Below are positions 1 to 10,559 of a stretch of 64,000 nt of DNA, piece after piece. The position numbers were made by a program, and so were the translations under genes. The notes below the pieces were generated by a model that saw only the letters and a list, made by a program, of their open reading frames with translations, searched no databases and had not been told where the DNA came from. Within the stretch, counting starts at the first letter, position 1. Each line of letters begins with the position of its first letter. Source of the stretch: Gigaspora margarita (taxonomy: Eukaryota > Glomeromycota > Glomeromycetes > Diversisporales > Gigasporaceae); NCBI GenBank assembly GCA_009809945.1, contig WTPW01001537.1:37833-101832 (forward strand). The letters are read 5' to 3'.

Positions 1-849
1 CTATTTAGCTACTCTGGACGAAACCGTAGATACAAAATGCCTACCTGCAGGTAAAGTTGTAAAAATAAGTTAATTTTAATAAGTTTTGGTTAATTCGATT
101 TCATATAATTGTAACTTTGAATGCATAATAAGGATCTCTTGCAGTATAGGTGATACCGTTAATAAAAAGGTATTAATGATCAATTAATTTAAAATCGGTT
201 CACCTATATTGCAAGAGATCCCATGATAATATAATTTTTGTCATTCGAATGCTATGATGAAGTTGCAATATGGCTCATCAAACAATGAAATTAATACCAG
301 CCAATCTTTAATGTCAGTACCATATATATTGTATAAGAAAACAATATGAAATCTAATTTACTAATTTCATGCAATATAAAAAATTAATAAGATTTTTTCT
401 TATAATGTCACCAGGAAAGTAAAACTCATTTTTATTAAATTATAAATTTTTTTGTTTTTTTTATTTTAAAAAAAATTTTTTAACATCCAAGTTTCGTCCT
501 TACAGGCTATAGTTCAAATTTCCCCCCAGAACCTAATTTGTGCGATCATTGTCATAAATTTTTGGATAATGGTAAAGTCCTAGTTTGTGGGCACGGCTAT
601 CATCATAGCTGTTATTCGATGATGGAATCTTGCTGCCGCCACTGTAAAGAATATTACAAAAAAGGCATTCACTATAATGTTGAAAGTTTCAAAAAGCGAT
701 TGGAAAAAGGTCCTAACGCTCTCACCAAAGAAGAAAAACAAGAAAAAAATGTAGAAGAACCTGATCAGGAAGATGATACAGCAGAGGAAGTAAGAAGGGA
801 GAACTCTGACGCTTTTTTAGTGGCACTTAATGCTATTAACGATTGGTAA
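1..849 (+). CDS. 3' end of a two-exon RING-H2-like zinc-binding protein (5' end outside window)
   Basis: The coding sequence enters from the left edge. Exon A is bases 1-50 (frame starting at base 2, residues YLATLDETVDTKCLPA) and ends at CAG|GTAAAG. Exon B is 506-849 after a TTACAG acceptor. The junction codon spells G, and the reading frame is open on both sides. Exon B holds a cross-brace set of ligands: C-x2-C (LCDHCH), then about 11 residues, C-x-H-x2-H-x2-C (CGHGYHHSC), then C-x2-C (CCRHC). This resembles RING-H2 spacing. A charged, K/E-rich tail follows, ending in NAINDW before TAA at 847-849. The ligand pattern suggests zinc binding and perhaps protein interaction or ubiquitin ligation, but a catalytic role is inference. 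I do not recognise the parent gene. It could be a cargo gene of a repeat family, because similar tails seem common in this kind of genome (impression only). Confidence 0.72.
51..505 (+). other. GT-AG intron of the RING-like gene
   Basis: The intron starts GTAAAG directly after CAG and ends CTTACAG after a pyrimidine-rich run (about 470-505). Removing it keeps a continuous frame across a split glycine codon. At 455 bp it is long, and a hairpin MITE inside it explains part of the excess. Confidence 0.7.
132..221. mobile_element. 90-bp hairpin MITE inside the intron
   Basis: The left arm GGATCTCTTGCAGTATAGG (132 on) pairs with CCTATATTGCAAGAGATCC at the right end (to 221), giving arms of about 22 bp with one or two mismatches. 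The flanks CATAATA and CATGATA are similar and may be a diverged target duplication. Confidence 0.6.
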
Positions 850-1606
850 ATGTAAAAAAAAAATAAAAAGTTAGTACTACGAAAACTTGGCAGAACATTC
901 GATCCCATTCGATCCCAAGTTTTCAAACATAATAAAAAATACTTGAAAGCTTGTAGTTAAACGATGATAATTAAAACCTAACGTGTTACAATTTTGTCAT
1001 ATGAGCGAAGTTGCTCAAGAATTGCATTTTTGGCAAATTTGGCACAATTTGATTGGCTATTTTTGAAGATCGAAAATTGTCATGTGACCAATCAAAATGA
1101 ATTTCCGTCTTGCTATTTAAATTCCGAAGGACAAATATATTACACCTGATCTAGCCAATAAGCATCAGTTTTCTATTGTTTTGATTGTTTTTTTATGTTA
1201 CACCTGATCTATCCAATCAGAAGTTAGAATTTGCTAACACACAGACACAATAATATCACATACAAGTTGTGTAACCTGGTTTCGGTAATAAAATTCTGTA
1301 AGAAACTTGAAAAATTTTAAATTTCTGTGCAATTCTGTGATATTCTGTAATAACGGTGTTAATTTTGCAGTTAGCTGTTTTTTAGAAAAATTCTGTTGTT
1401 ATCTTTGATCACAGTAAACGATCGTCCCTGAATTGTATGTAGGAAAAGAGTACATAGGAATATTTTTTATTTGTGCAGAAGGTTGTTCTTTATAACCGTT
1501 TGTTTTGAATTTTCCTGCAGATTTTCACATGACCGGCTTGATGATCATCGATCATAGGGAAATTTCGGATGTACCTAATTATATATGTTTATGCGTAACA
1601 ACTTCA
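850..1606. other. intergenic, no gene seen
   Basis: AT-rich sequence with no convincing coding region. It contains a short tandem CATTCGATCCC pair (about 896-918) and a direct repeat TTACACCTGATCTA at about 1140 and 1198. Confidence 0.5.
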
Positions 1607-1665
1607 TGTAAACAAACTTAAACTTCATGTAAACAAACTTCATGTAAACAAATTTCATGAAACAA
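1607..1665. repeat. short tandem repeat, unit AACTTCATGTAAACAA
   Basis: Three to four imperfect copies of a 16-20 bp unit (CTTCATGTAAACAAA) stand in a row. Confidence 0.75.
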
Positions 1666-1672
1666 AGCTAAA

Positions 1673-1784
1673 GGTTCTGCCAAAAGAATTAATAACTACA
1701 AGCATGAAATAACAAATAAAAGAAGGGTTCTGCCAAAAGAATTAATAACTACAAGCATGAAATAACAAACAAAAGAAGGGTTCT
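1673..1784. repeat. 53-bp tandem duplication
   Basis: Unit 1 is 1673-1725 and unit 2 is 1726-1778; both begin GGTTCTGCCAAAAG. They differ at about one base. A third copy is cut off after GGTTCT (1779-1784). Confidence 0.88.
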
Positions 1785-1910
1785 TAATGATAAGTAACGT
1801 TTATTTATTTGGTTAAAGAAAAAACATGATGTAGACCCAGAAGGATTGTGTTATTAACGCCACATTGCAGTTCTGAAAAAGATTATTTGAATATGATTAT
1901 GGTGTCGCTT

Positions 1911-2030
1911 AAAATAATTCTGGCATTGAGACTTTACTACTCTTGGGAAGGCAGCTCTTGGGAACATCTTACGAGCCACTTGCTAAATTCTCGCATAGGC
2001 GAGTGGGTCATTATCTTTGCGAGTTATTTT
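1911..2030 (+). repeat. 120-bp structured repeat, copy 1
   Basis: It starts AAAATAATTC and ends with the inverse (GAGTTATTTT), so it has 10-bp terminal inverted repeats. Inside, CCACTTGC (1976-1983) can pair with GCGAGTGG (1999-2006). Alternatively CTCGC (1990-1994) can pair with GCGAG (1999-2003), so the two helices exclude each other. The unit is less AT-rich than its surroundings. It could be a tiny MITE or a structured RNA; nothing identifies a known RNA family. Confidence 0.7.
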
Positions 2031-2091
2031 ACTTGTATGGCAGAAAATAATCGAATAATCTTTAAAGTGAATATGATTATGGTTAAAAATT

Positions 2092-2211
2092 AAAATAATT
2101 CTGGCCTAGAGACCTTACTACTCTTGTGAAGGCAGCACTTGGGAACATCTTACGAGCCACTTGCTAAATTCTCGCATAGGCGAGTGGGTCATTATCTTTG
2201 CGAATTATTTT
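2092..2211 (+). repeat. 120-bp structured repeat, copy 2
   Basis: A direct copy 181 bp downstream of copy 1 with the same length and the same 10-bp ends (AAAATAATTC / GAATTATTTT). The GCCACTTGC...GCGAGTGG hairpin is kept exactly. Homology also extends about 20 bp upstream of each copy (GAATATGATTATGGT at 1889 and 2069), so part of the duplication is larger than the unit. Confidence 0.7.
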
Positions 2212-4112
2212 GTTTGAACCAAAAAGTATTCTAATAATTGCAATGCAAGCATATTATCTGATTGAGAATATTATTTATTTTATTTATTTTTATATTCAGA
2301 TTAAAATCCCAAACTAATTACTATTTTATTTATTTATTAATCCTTTTAGTATAACCACCAGAATCTGCGCAAGTACGATTAAAAACAGATTTTTATTTAT
2401 ATATCTAGTATTTATATTTACTAGTTATAAATTAAATAAAAGGTTATAATGAAAACAACGTAAATATAATTATAATAAAAATTTCAAAATAAATTCGAAC
2501 TGTTCAAATAATTTGGCAACTGTAAAAATTGGATTTTAAAAGTGTCTTATCACGTAAGCACATGCATAATAACGTAGATTTTTAATAACTACATATAATG
2601 CAAAATGATCATTTGTGTGAATTGTGAATTAACTTATCAAAATGGTCTGGTCAAAAGAAATTGAAAATAAAAACTGCTATAAATGAAATAATTATATTCT
2701 TATCCCTTTTATAATTTAGAAATTTGACAATAAACCTGTACATATTTCTTGAATTGTATAATATATAAAACTGTGATTGTCAAATAAACAGCGGTATTTA
2801 GTTTTATAATTAAGAAAACTTAGCAGCAAATATATAGCATAGGAAAAATTTTAATTAGTGATTAGTTGGATCAAATTTTGAGATATTTTTCCATTAATAT
2901 TTTAAAATTGGTCTTACGAATCTTGAATCGAATAGCAACAGAAACAAGTTTTTTAAATTGTACGATTATGAAAAGAGTCGACATTAGCGCAATTAAAAAT
3001 TATTCTTTATTTATACATAAGCGTAATTAAAACAAAGTAATGAATATGGTCAGCCTTGAAATGGGCATAACATGTCGTAACTCAATGAAAAGAATTTGAG
3101 TTTCTTAAGTTTAGAATTTAATATTATTATTCTTAAATTCGACAACAAATACATCATGCCAATTTTTTAGTTTATTTATGTTATATTATTTCCGACATCA
3201 TTTTATCACCATATTTGGATCCAAGATTCTAGCATTTGATATCATAGAATATAAGATATTTTAAAGGAATCATATAAATGAAGGAATGATCTTATGATTC
3301 ATATTTTGGAATTCCGTCTGAATTTGCTGTTGTAAGATGTAATTTTGATGGATCAATGTTGAGATGAGTGGAAATTTGAAAAAACCTGTGTTATATAATC
3401 CGTTTATAATTACATTACTCTATAAACTTTTGGTGTGTTACCTCATTTTCATGTTTATTTTGCATGGATCAACAAAGTGAATTCTCATCCGCCATTTTTT
3501 AATACATATTCTATTGCTATTGCAATTGTCACATGATATTGAAGCATATACGATGCAAAAAAAAAGCAAATTATACACATTGCATAATCCTAGACACTCT
3601 ACTTTATTATAAACAGAGGATCACTAGAGTCTTGTACTCACGTGATTTTGAAGTTTTAATTATAATTAGGGTTAGGGTTAGTTTAATGCTCAGGGTAAAG
3701 ATATGTATAAATAGCTAAAATTGTCTTCCCAGCATTTTTATAAGTGCACCAAGACAGGTTTTGACTGCTGTGTTTCATATTTTTGTATTTCTTTGATTTT
3801 TTAATTCGCATAATTTACCAATTTTCACATTGTATATGCTTCGTATAATTGAGCAAAAAATGCATAAATCATGTGAATAAAATATGATTGTTTGTTGGGA
3901 GTTTTAAATTTGTAATTTAGGTAGCAAAAAGTAAGTTCTGAAAAGTTTCTTAAACTACAAGCATAGTTAATTAGGGTGATAAATGGACTAAGTAATCAAA
4001 ACTATATAAGATAACTATAGAATTTAATATATTGCAGATTTTTTATATTACACAATGGAAAACAATCATTATCGTTATTGATATATATTGATATAACAGT
4101 AATATTAATATT
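2212..4112. other. intergenic, no gene seen; telomere-like TTAGGG pair at about 3666
   Basis: AT-rich sequence with short spurious reading frames only. ATTAGGGTTAGGGTTAG occurs at about 3666-3682, the first of many interstitial telomere-type repeats in the window. Confidence 0.45.
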
Positions 4113-4113
4113 A

Positions 4114-4285
4114 GTGATGTGCCATTTATATGAATTCCAAATTTTTTTAGCATACAGTACGCATAGTACTTATATAGTAAAGTTGCTTTAGTGGTTATAT
4201 TTTAATTTTTTTTTTAATATTAGTCTATATTACAATTAATATAATATAATTCTATTTTAATAAATAAAAATAAATATTTAAGTTA
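4114..4285. mobile_element. left end of a TA-flanked TIR element (relative of 43344-44676)
   Basis: GTGATGTGCCATTTATATG follows a TA at 4112-4113, then AATTTTTTTAGCATACAGTACGC. The same order (ATGATATGCTATTTATATG, AATTTTTTTA, CAGTAC repeats, AAAGTTGCTTTA) occurs at 43344-43450. No matching right end was found, so this is probably truncated by the next element. Confidence 0.55.
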
Positions 4286-4287
4286 TT

Positions 4288-4560
4288 CAAAGTTAATTAT
4301 TCAGTTAATATTACTTTCCAGGACTTTTGAAAAAGAGGGCAAATAAAACAAATATATAAAATAAACAAACTATAGTAAATCTATTATAATGAATTGACTT
4401 TAAGTTAAATTTAGTCCAGAGATTTTAGTTGAGTTACCAATTATGTCAGACAAATTTGATTCAGTAGTACTATTACATTCCTCTTACAAAAGAGAAAAGC
4501 AAAAAAAAAAATTTAATAAATAAATAATTATATAATACATTTATTCAAGAAAAAGACTCT
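4288..4560 (+). mobile_element. 5' part of a dispersed TIR element (family G), copy 1
   Basis: AGTTAATTATTCAGTTAATATTACTTTCC is the same end seen at 31258, 51342 and (inverted) about 54790. Bases 4370-4555 (TAGTAAATCTATTATAATG onward) match 31630-31790 directly and 54500-54720 in reverse complement. The right end is not visible; the copy runs into a tandem array. Confidence 0.6.
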
Positions 4561-4990
4561 GTACATAGTGCTTTTGTAAAGTACTAGATTAAAGTTCTTG
4601 CAAAGTGCCAGAAAAGTCTGTATTTGTTTGCAAAGTGCTGAAAAACTCTAAGTTGGTTTTTTGCAAAGTACTAGAAAGTAAAAGTTATATTCTTACAAAG
4701 TGCCAGAATAAAATAAATTAATAAAAAAATTTTTTAAAAAAAAAACAAAAAAAACAAAGACAAAAAACAAAAAAAAATGTTAAACAAAAAATAAATAAAG
4801 CAAAACTTTATGAAAACTTGTGAAAACTTGCAAAAACTTGTGCTTAACTAAATTATTTTTCTAAAGAAAATTTAGAAATTGCTGGAGAAATTAGTTGCAT
4901 GTTTTTTCAAAGTGTCAGAAGTTTAAGTTGGTTTGCAAAGCCATATTGGTGTTCTTGCAAAGTATGAAAACTTCTTGGTTTTTTTGCAAA
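4561..4990. repeat. degenerate tandem array, unit about 40 bp around GCAAAGTGCCAGAA
   Basis: At least eight variants of CTTGCAAAGTGCCAGAA or TTGCAAAGTRCTAGAAA are spaced 35-50 bp apart, interrupted by A-rich blocks at 4728-4800 and 5025-5130. No coding sense was found. Confidence 0.65.
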
Positions 4991-5489
4991 GGGTGGTGTT
5001 CTTGTAAATTATGAAAAAATTAAAAAATAAATAAATAAAAAAAACAAAAAAAAAACAAAACAAAAATGAAAAACAAAATATAAACAAAAAAAAAACAAAA
5101 TAAAAACAAAAAAGAAATGTAAAAAACAATGTAAAACTTAATAGAAGATCTAATTTATAAACAAAAAATCTAATCAATAAATTAATTTTGATATATTATA
5201 CAAAATTTTGAAGTATTTGAAAATATAGCCAATGCATTCTTGTATGATTCAGGTTGCAGATCTACTAATCCAGCTTGGTTTCCTAGGTCTAAATATTCTG
5301 AAAATTTTTTGAATTATTTTGAACTAAAATATTTCAAAAAATATTTAAAATTACTTTCTAAATATTTTGAAACCTAAATTATTTTGAAAATATATTGTAG
5401 TTTGCAAGTTCTTTTGAAAGATTTCACAGGTTTACAAGATATTTTGAAAGATTTCACTACTATAAATTTGCTGATGTTGTTATATATTT

Positions 5490-6535
5490 TTTATTTTTAT
5501 ACTTCTAGATATTTACTTTATACATTTATTTTTTAGAGAAATTTTTAATTTATAACTTTAGCAATTTGATTCATATCAAATTAGATCTGTTAGGTATTTG
5601 CTCAGGATATCCAACTTTAGAATTTGAACAGATATCTGTATTGGAATATTATCAATTTAGAAGTAACTATTTATAATATTATTTGTATAAACTTTTATAT
5701 AAAAAGAGATTTTTTATATTATTATTTTTTTAATTTTTATACTTTTAGATATTTACTTTATATATTCATTTTTTAGAAAAATTTTGATTTATAACTTTGT
5801 TAATTTGATTCATATTAATTCAGAATCCATATCAGAATATTCAACTTTAGCAATCAATCTTTAAAAGATTAAATCTGTCAGATATCTGTGTTAGAATATT
5901 ATCAACTTAGAAATTAACTTATATAATGATAATTAATATAAAAGTGGTTGTACATTCTAATCAATTATGCTTACTAATATTCTAAGTAGTTACTTTTAAA
6001 AACTAGAAAAAAATAAAGTATACTTCAAATTGAATAAAAAGAATCCTATTAAATAACAAGAAGTTGATCTTAAAAACTAAACAAGATAAAAGTTATTCTT
6101 TTCTATGCTATCAATCAAACAAGCTTTTATACTAAAAGAGTTTTTTTTGTTATTACAGTATTTCTATTATTTTTATACTTCCAAATATTTACTTTATATA
6201 TTGTTTCTTAGAGAAAATTTTGATTTATAACTTTGGCAATTTGATTTATATTGAATCAGATTTGTGAGATATTTGTGTAAGAATATTCAATACTAACAAT
6301 TTGATCTTAAACAAGATTAAAGCTATTAGGCATCTGTAAGAAAAATTATCAACTTTGGGAGTAATTATATATAATGATAAATTATATAAAGTAGTTGTAC
6401 AATTCTAATCAATCATGCTTACTAATATTCTGAACAGTTACTTTCAAAACTAAAAAAAAAAGAAGTAAAAAGAATCTTATCAAATAAAAAGAAGTTGATC
6501 TTCAAGAACTAAACAAGATATAGTTATTAAATAAG
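5490..6535. repeat. three diverged direct repeats
   Basis: Copies start at about 5491, 5733 and 6170, each with TTTTTATACTTCTAGATATTT or a variant, then TTTATAACTTTGGCAATTTG. Copies 2 and 3 share about 370 bp, including GTTGTACATTCTAATCAAT and GAAGTTGATCTT; copy 1 is shorter. No gene was seen. Confidence 0.7.
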
Positions 6536-6742
6536 ACATTTTTTAATTTTATATATAAATTTAATCTTCTAATATTTGTATTTGTCATTATCCAATATTT
6601 GTTTTATATTTGTTACTAGTATCAAATTTGTAGTTAAAATAATAATGATTTGAAACTATTTTTATAAAAATTTATTATACAAATGTAACAAAATTGTAGT
6701 TAAAATAATAATGATTAAAAATTATTTTAATAAAAAATTTTA

Positions 6743-8175
6743 GGTGATTACTTTTTATACCCCCAAATTTGCTATTCATACCCTCTACAGATTTAACTTT
6801 TTTTTAAACTTTGAGCAAAGATACCTTAGTAACTACCAGGCTAAATCCAACAAACTTTTTTTTTAAATTCTATAGGTTTGCAAAATTCAAACAAAAAAAA
6901 AGTTCATCGAATTTGGCCCAGTAGTTGCTGAGATATCTTTGCTCAAAATTTGAAAAAAATCAAAATGTCTATCAAAACAAACTATACAAAATTCCTTTAA
7001 ACTTTGAGTGAAGATATCTTAGCAACTACTGGGCCAAATTCAATGAACTTTTTTTTTTGAATTTTAAGAATATATAGAATTCAAATAAAAAAAAAGATTA
7101 AATTTGACTTGATAGTTACTGGGTAATCTTCACTCAAAGTTTTAAAAAAATTCAAAATGTATATTAAAACAAATGCTGCACCAAAATTTTTCCTAAGTTT
7201 GAGTGAAATATCTTAGCAACCATCAGGCCAAATTCGATAAACTTTTTTTTATTTGAATTCTATGAATTCATAGAATTCAAATTAAAAAGTTCATCGAATT
7301 TGGCTTGATGGTTGCTAAGATATTTTCACTCAAAGCTTAAAAAAAATTTTGACGCAGCATTTGTTTTGATATATGTTGAATTTTTTAAAACTTTGAGCAA
7401 AAATATCTTATCAACTACTAGGCCAAATTTATGAACTTTTTTTTGTTTGAATTCTATGAACCTATAGAATTAAATAAAAAAATTATTAAATATGACTTGA
7501 TAGTTACTGGGTTATCTTCACTCAAAGTTTTGAAAAAATTCAAAATTTATATCAAAACAAATACTGTACCAAAATTTTTTCTAAACTTTAAGTGAAAATA
7601 TCTTAGCAACTATCAAGCCAAATTCAATGAACTTTTTTTTATTTGAATTCTATGAATTTATAGATTAAATAAAAAAAAGGTCATCGAATTTGGCTTGATG
7701 GTTGCTAAGATATTTTTACTCAAATTTTAAAAAAAATTTTGGCACAGCATTTGTTTTGATATACATTTTAAATTTTTTATAACTTTGAGTGAAGATAACC
7801 CAGTAACTATCAAGTCAAATTTAATAAATTTTTTTTATTTGAATTCTATATATTCTTAGAATACAAACAAAAAAAAAGTTCATTGAATTTGGCCCAGTAG
7901 TTGCTAAGATATTTTCACTCAAAGTTTAAAGAAAATTTGCATAGTTTGTTTTAATAGATATTTTGATTTTTTTTAAACTTTGAGCAAAAAAATCTTAGCA
8001 ACTACTGGGTCAAATTCAATGAACTTTTTTTGTTTGAATTTTACAACTCTATAGAATTTTAAAAAAAAAGTTTGTTGGATTTGGCCTAATAGTTACTAAG
8101 ATATCTTTGCTCAAAGTTTAAAAAATCTGCAGAGGGGTATAAATAGCAAATTTGGGGGTATAAAAAGTAATCCCC
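6743..8175. mobile_element. 1.43-kb giant palindrome built of seven hairpin modules
   Basis: The ends pair over about 50 bp: GGTGATTACTTTTTATACCC at the left and the inverse of GGTATAAAAAGTAATCCCC at the right. Between them lie seven hairpins of about 145 bp, starting near 6806, 6998, 7190, 7389, 7583, 7779 and 7974, so the period is about 192-195 bp. Each has arms of the type CTTTGAGCAAAGATATC-TTAGCAACTACTGGGCC, a T tract, a short GAATTCTATAGAATTC-like palindrome and an A tract. Module 1 is the inverse of module 7, 2 of 6 and 3 of 5. Module 4 sits at the exact centre (about 7460). The flanks AAATTTTA and AAATTTAT suggest an 8-bp target duplication. There is no coding capacity. Confidence 0.88.
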
Positions 8176-8222
8176 AAATTTATTATACATATTAATTTGT
8201 TTTATATTTGTTATTTGTATTA

Positions 8223-9392
8223 CAGTCTTCCTCAACTCCTCTATAGTCACAACCTCTATATAATCACACAAAATTTTAACAACTATTTTTTTATATAAAA
8301 AATACCTTTATATAATCACAAATAGCTTATAATCACTATCACATTTTTTAGAAGCTTTTTGAAATTTTTTTATTAGTAAAATACTCTTATATAATCACAA
8401 TATTATATATAAAAGTCTAAATTTTACTACTAAGACTCCCGAAAGTGACTATATTTTGTTATACAAAAAATCAGAAGTTTTCTTGTTTTGGGTTAAATTT
8501 AGTTTTTAGCAATTGCAAGTAGTTGCTACATAGTGAAGTCAAAATTCTACTAAATAAATCAATTAAAATTGCTTAAGTAAACTTATTCAGAGGATCTAAA
8601 TGCATATACTCTGAAATTTTTATCCAAATTGGAAAATTTTTTATTATTTGACTTTTAATTTTTATGTTCGTCAAATATACTTTTTTAAAATATTTTACTT
8701 TTTTCGTCGAACGTAAAAGTCAAAAGTCAAATAATAAAATCTTCTTTAATTTGCTAAAAATTTTACTGTATGTGTATTTTGATCTTCTTAATAAGTTTAA
8801 TTAAGCAATTATCATCGATTTATATAGTAAAATTTGGACTTTACTATGTAGTGACTATTATCGATCGTGGTAGTAGCTTATTTTCGGATAAATAAGTTTT
8901 TGGGTTTTTTGGTCAAAACAAAGGGGTAACTTATTTTTGGGAATCTATGGTAAGCAAATCGATTAACACATTAAGAAAGCTGTTTGGCATGCAAATTATA
9001 CATATTCTGGAATTTTGACAAACTTGACAAACTATTATTAATTTGTTTTTTTATTATATGTTGGACAAAAAAATAATTTATTTTTTTTTGTCTAACATAA
9101 AGTAAAGAGTTTAATTAATAAAAGTTTGTCCAAATTATATGAAACTTTTAGAATATGTGTAATTTGTTATTCCAAACAACTTTACTTAATNCATNAAAGT
9201 TNNTTCNCTTAGTACAATTTGGACTTTTATATNTAGCAACTATTTGTGATTATAATATTTACTTCTATATAATNACATAATATAAACCATAGTATTAGAT
9301 GTGATTATATAGGTAATTACTATATAATCACACCTCTTTATAATCACCATTTTTGCTGCAACAATCTGCATGATTATAGAGGAGGAAGACAG
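8223..9392. mobile_element. 1.17-kb TA-flanked palindromic element (Tc1/mariner-like ends)
   Basis: TA|CAGTCTTCCTCAACTCC at the left and GAGGAGGAAGACAG|TA at the right are inverted repeats with a TA target duplication. The interior is largely two big hairpins (about 8510-8870 and 8990-9180), plus CTATATAATCAC repeats near both ends. No transposase was seen. Several n bases lie at 9191-9274. Confidence 0.78.
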
Positions 9393-9436
9393 TAGTTAAA
9401 ATAATTATTATTTAAAAATTATTTTGATAATATATT

Positions 9437-9688
9437 GGAGTGAGTCAATAGAAAAGATACCAATTTTTTCTAAGTAAAAGTTTTCTCAAATTTGAGCTTA
9501 AATTTTATTAACTATCTTATTAAATCTAATAAAAATTTTTTATTTTTAATTCTAGATAATTCTAAGATTAAAATAAAAATATTTTTATCAAAATTGGTTA
9601 AATAATTGTCAATTTGTCAAGATATTTTAATTTAAAAATTAAAAAAATTTTACTAAAAATGATTTGTTCCTTCTCTATTGACTCATGC
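9437..9688. mobile_element. 250-bp MITE, copy A
   Basis: Left end GGAGTGAGTCAATAGAAAAG and right end CTTCTCTATTGACTCATGC are inverted repeats. The interior is a hairpin of the arm/T-tract/A-tract type. A second copy with the same ends and core lies at 33386-33639. Confidence 0.75.
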
Positions 9689-9690
9689 TA

Positions 9691-9944
9691 TATGGGCAGC
9701 CAAAAGTAGAAACCAAGGAAATTGTTTTTAGTAAGTTTTTTTAAAACTTTAAATTTAAATATCTTGACAACTATTAAACCAAATCTTATAAAATTTTTTT
9801 ATTTTAATTATATAACTATATAAAATTAAAAGAAACCAAAATTTATCAAGTTTGGTTTAATAGTTGTTGTGATATTTTAATTTAAAGTCTAGAAAAAATT
9901 TACTTAGAAACAATTTCCTTGGTTTCTACTTTTGACCACCCATA
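9691..9944. mobile_element. 254-bp MITE, abutting copy A
   Basis: TATGGGCAGCCAAAAGTAG at the left pairs with CTACTTTTGACCACCCATA at the right; AACCAAGGAAATTGTTT also continues in both arms. The interior carries the same ATATCTTGACAACTATTAAACCAAAT-type arm layout seen in other elements here. Confidence 0.78.
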
Positions 9945-10559
9945 TAGTTATTGGATAAAAAGTAGCCAATAATAGGAGTTATTTGTAAAAATACTTTATT
10001 ATCTGGTTTTAAATTTAATATAACACTATTATAGTAAGCTAATTGATAAAAGAAATTTATTATACAAACTAATTAGATTTACTGAATTATAAACTTTTTT
10101 TTATACATTATTTTGATTTTGCCAGAATTAATATTGAGTTAGCATAATTATATAATCCCAATTATTTTTGTAATTGCAATCACATGGCTAGTAAAATCAA
10201 TGGCTAATTTTGGCCAAAATTAGCATTAATTTAGTTATGATTGTATGATTTTAGCTAGAATTAAAAAATGTTGCACAACAAAGTAGTACATCACATATAA
10301 CACCAAAGATTATTTTGATATAGAGTCTTACAATCCAAATCCAAGTTTTTTTTTACTTGCCAACCATGTATACTATTAAAGCAATTCTTGATTTTGCTAT
10401 TTGACTAAATAGTTACTAGGAGCAAACTATTAGTTTGAAAGTTTGAAGTGTTTTATCACTTTTGGCTATTTGGTTTCTTTTTCATTTCTTTATTCATTTC
10501 ATTTTTTTTTGACCTACCTCTAAGCTAAATTTCTGCTTCAATGTTTATATTATATATAA
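9945..10559. other. intergenic, no gene seen; 22-bp perfect palindrome at 10203
   Basis: AT-rich sequence. GCTAATTTTGGCCAAAATTAGC-type perfect symmetry spans 10203-10224 inside a weaker inverted repeat (about 10120-10265). Confidence 0.4.

Noticed and set aside
4923..5177. Phe/Leu-rich minus-strand frame resembling a membrane protein
   Set aside because: It is produced by A-rich low-complexity DNA; no other coding signal is present.
6743..8175. CRISPR array (regular roughly 193-bp repeats)
   Set aside because: The repeats are long palindromes without unique spacers, and the genome is eukaryotic.
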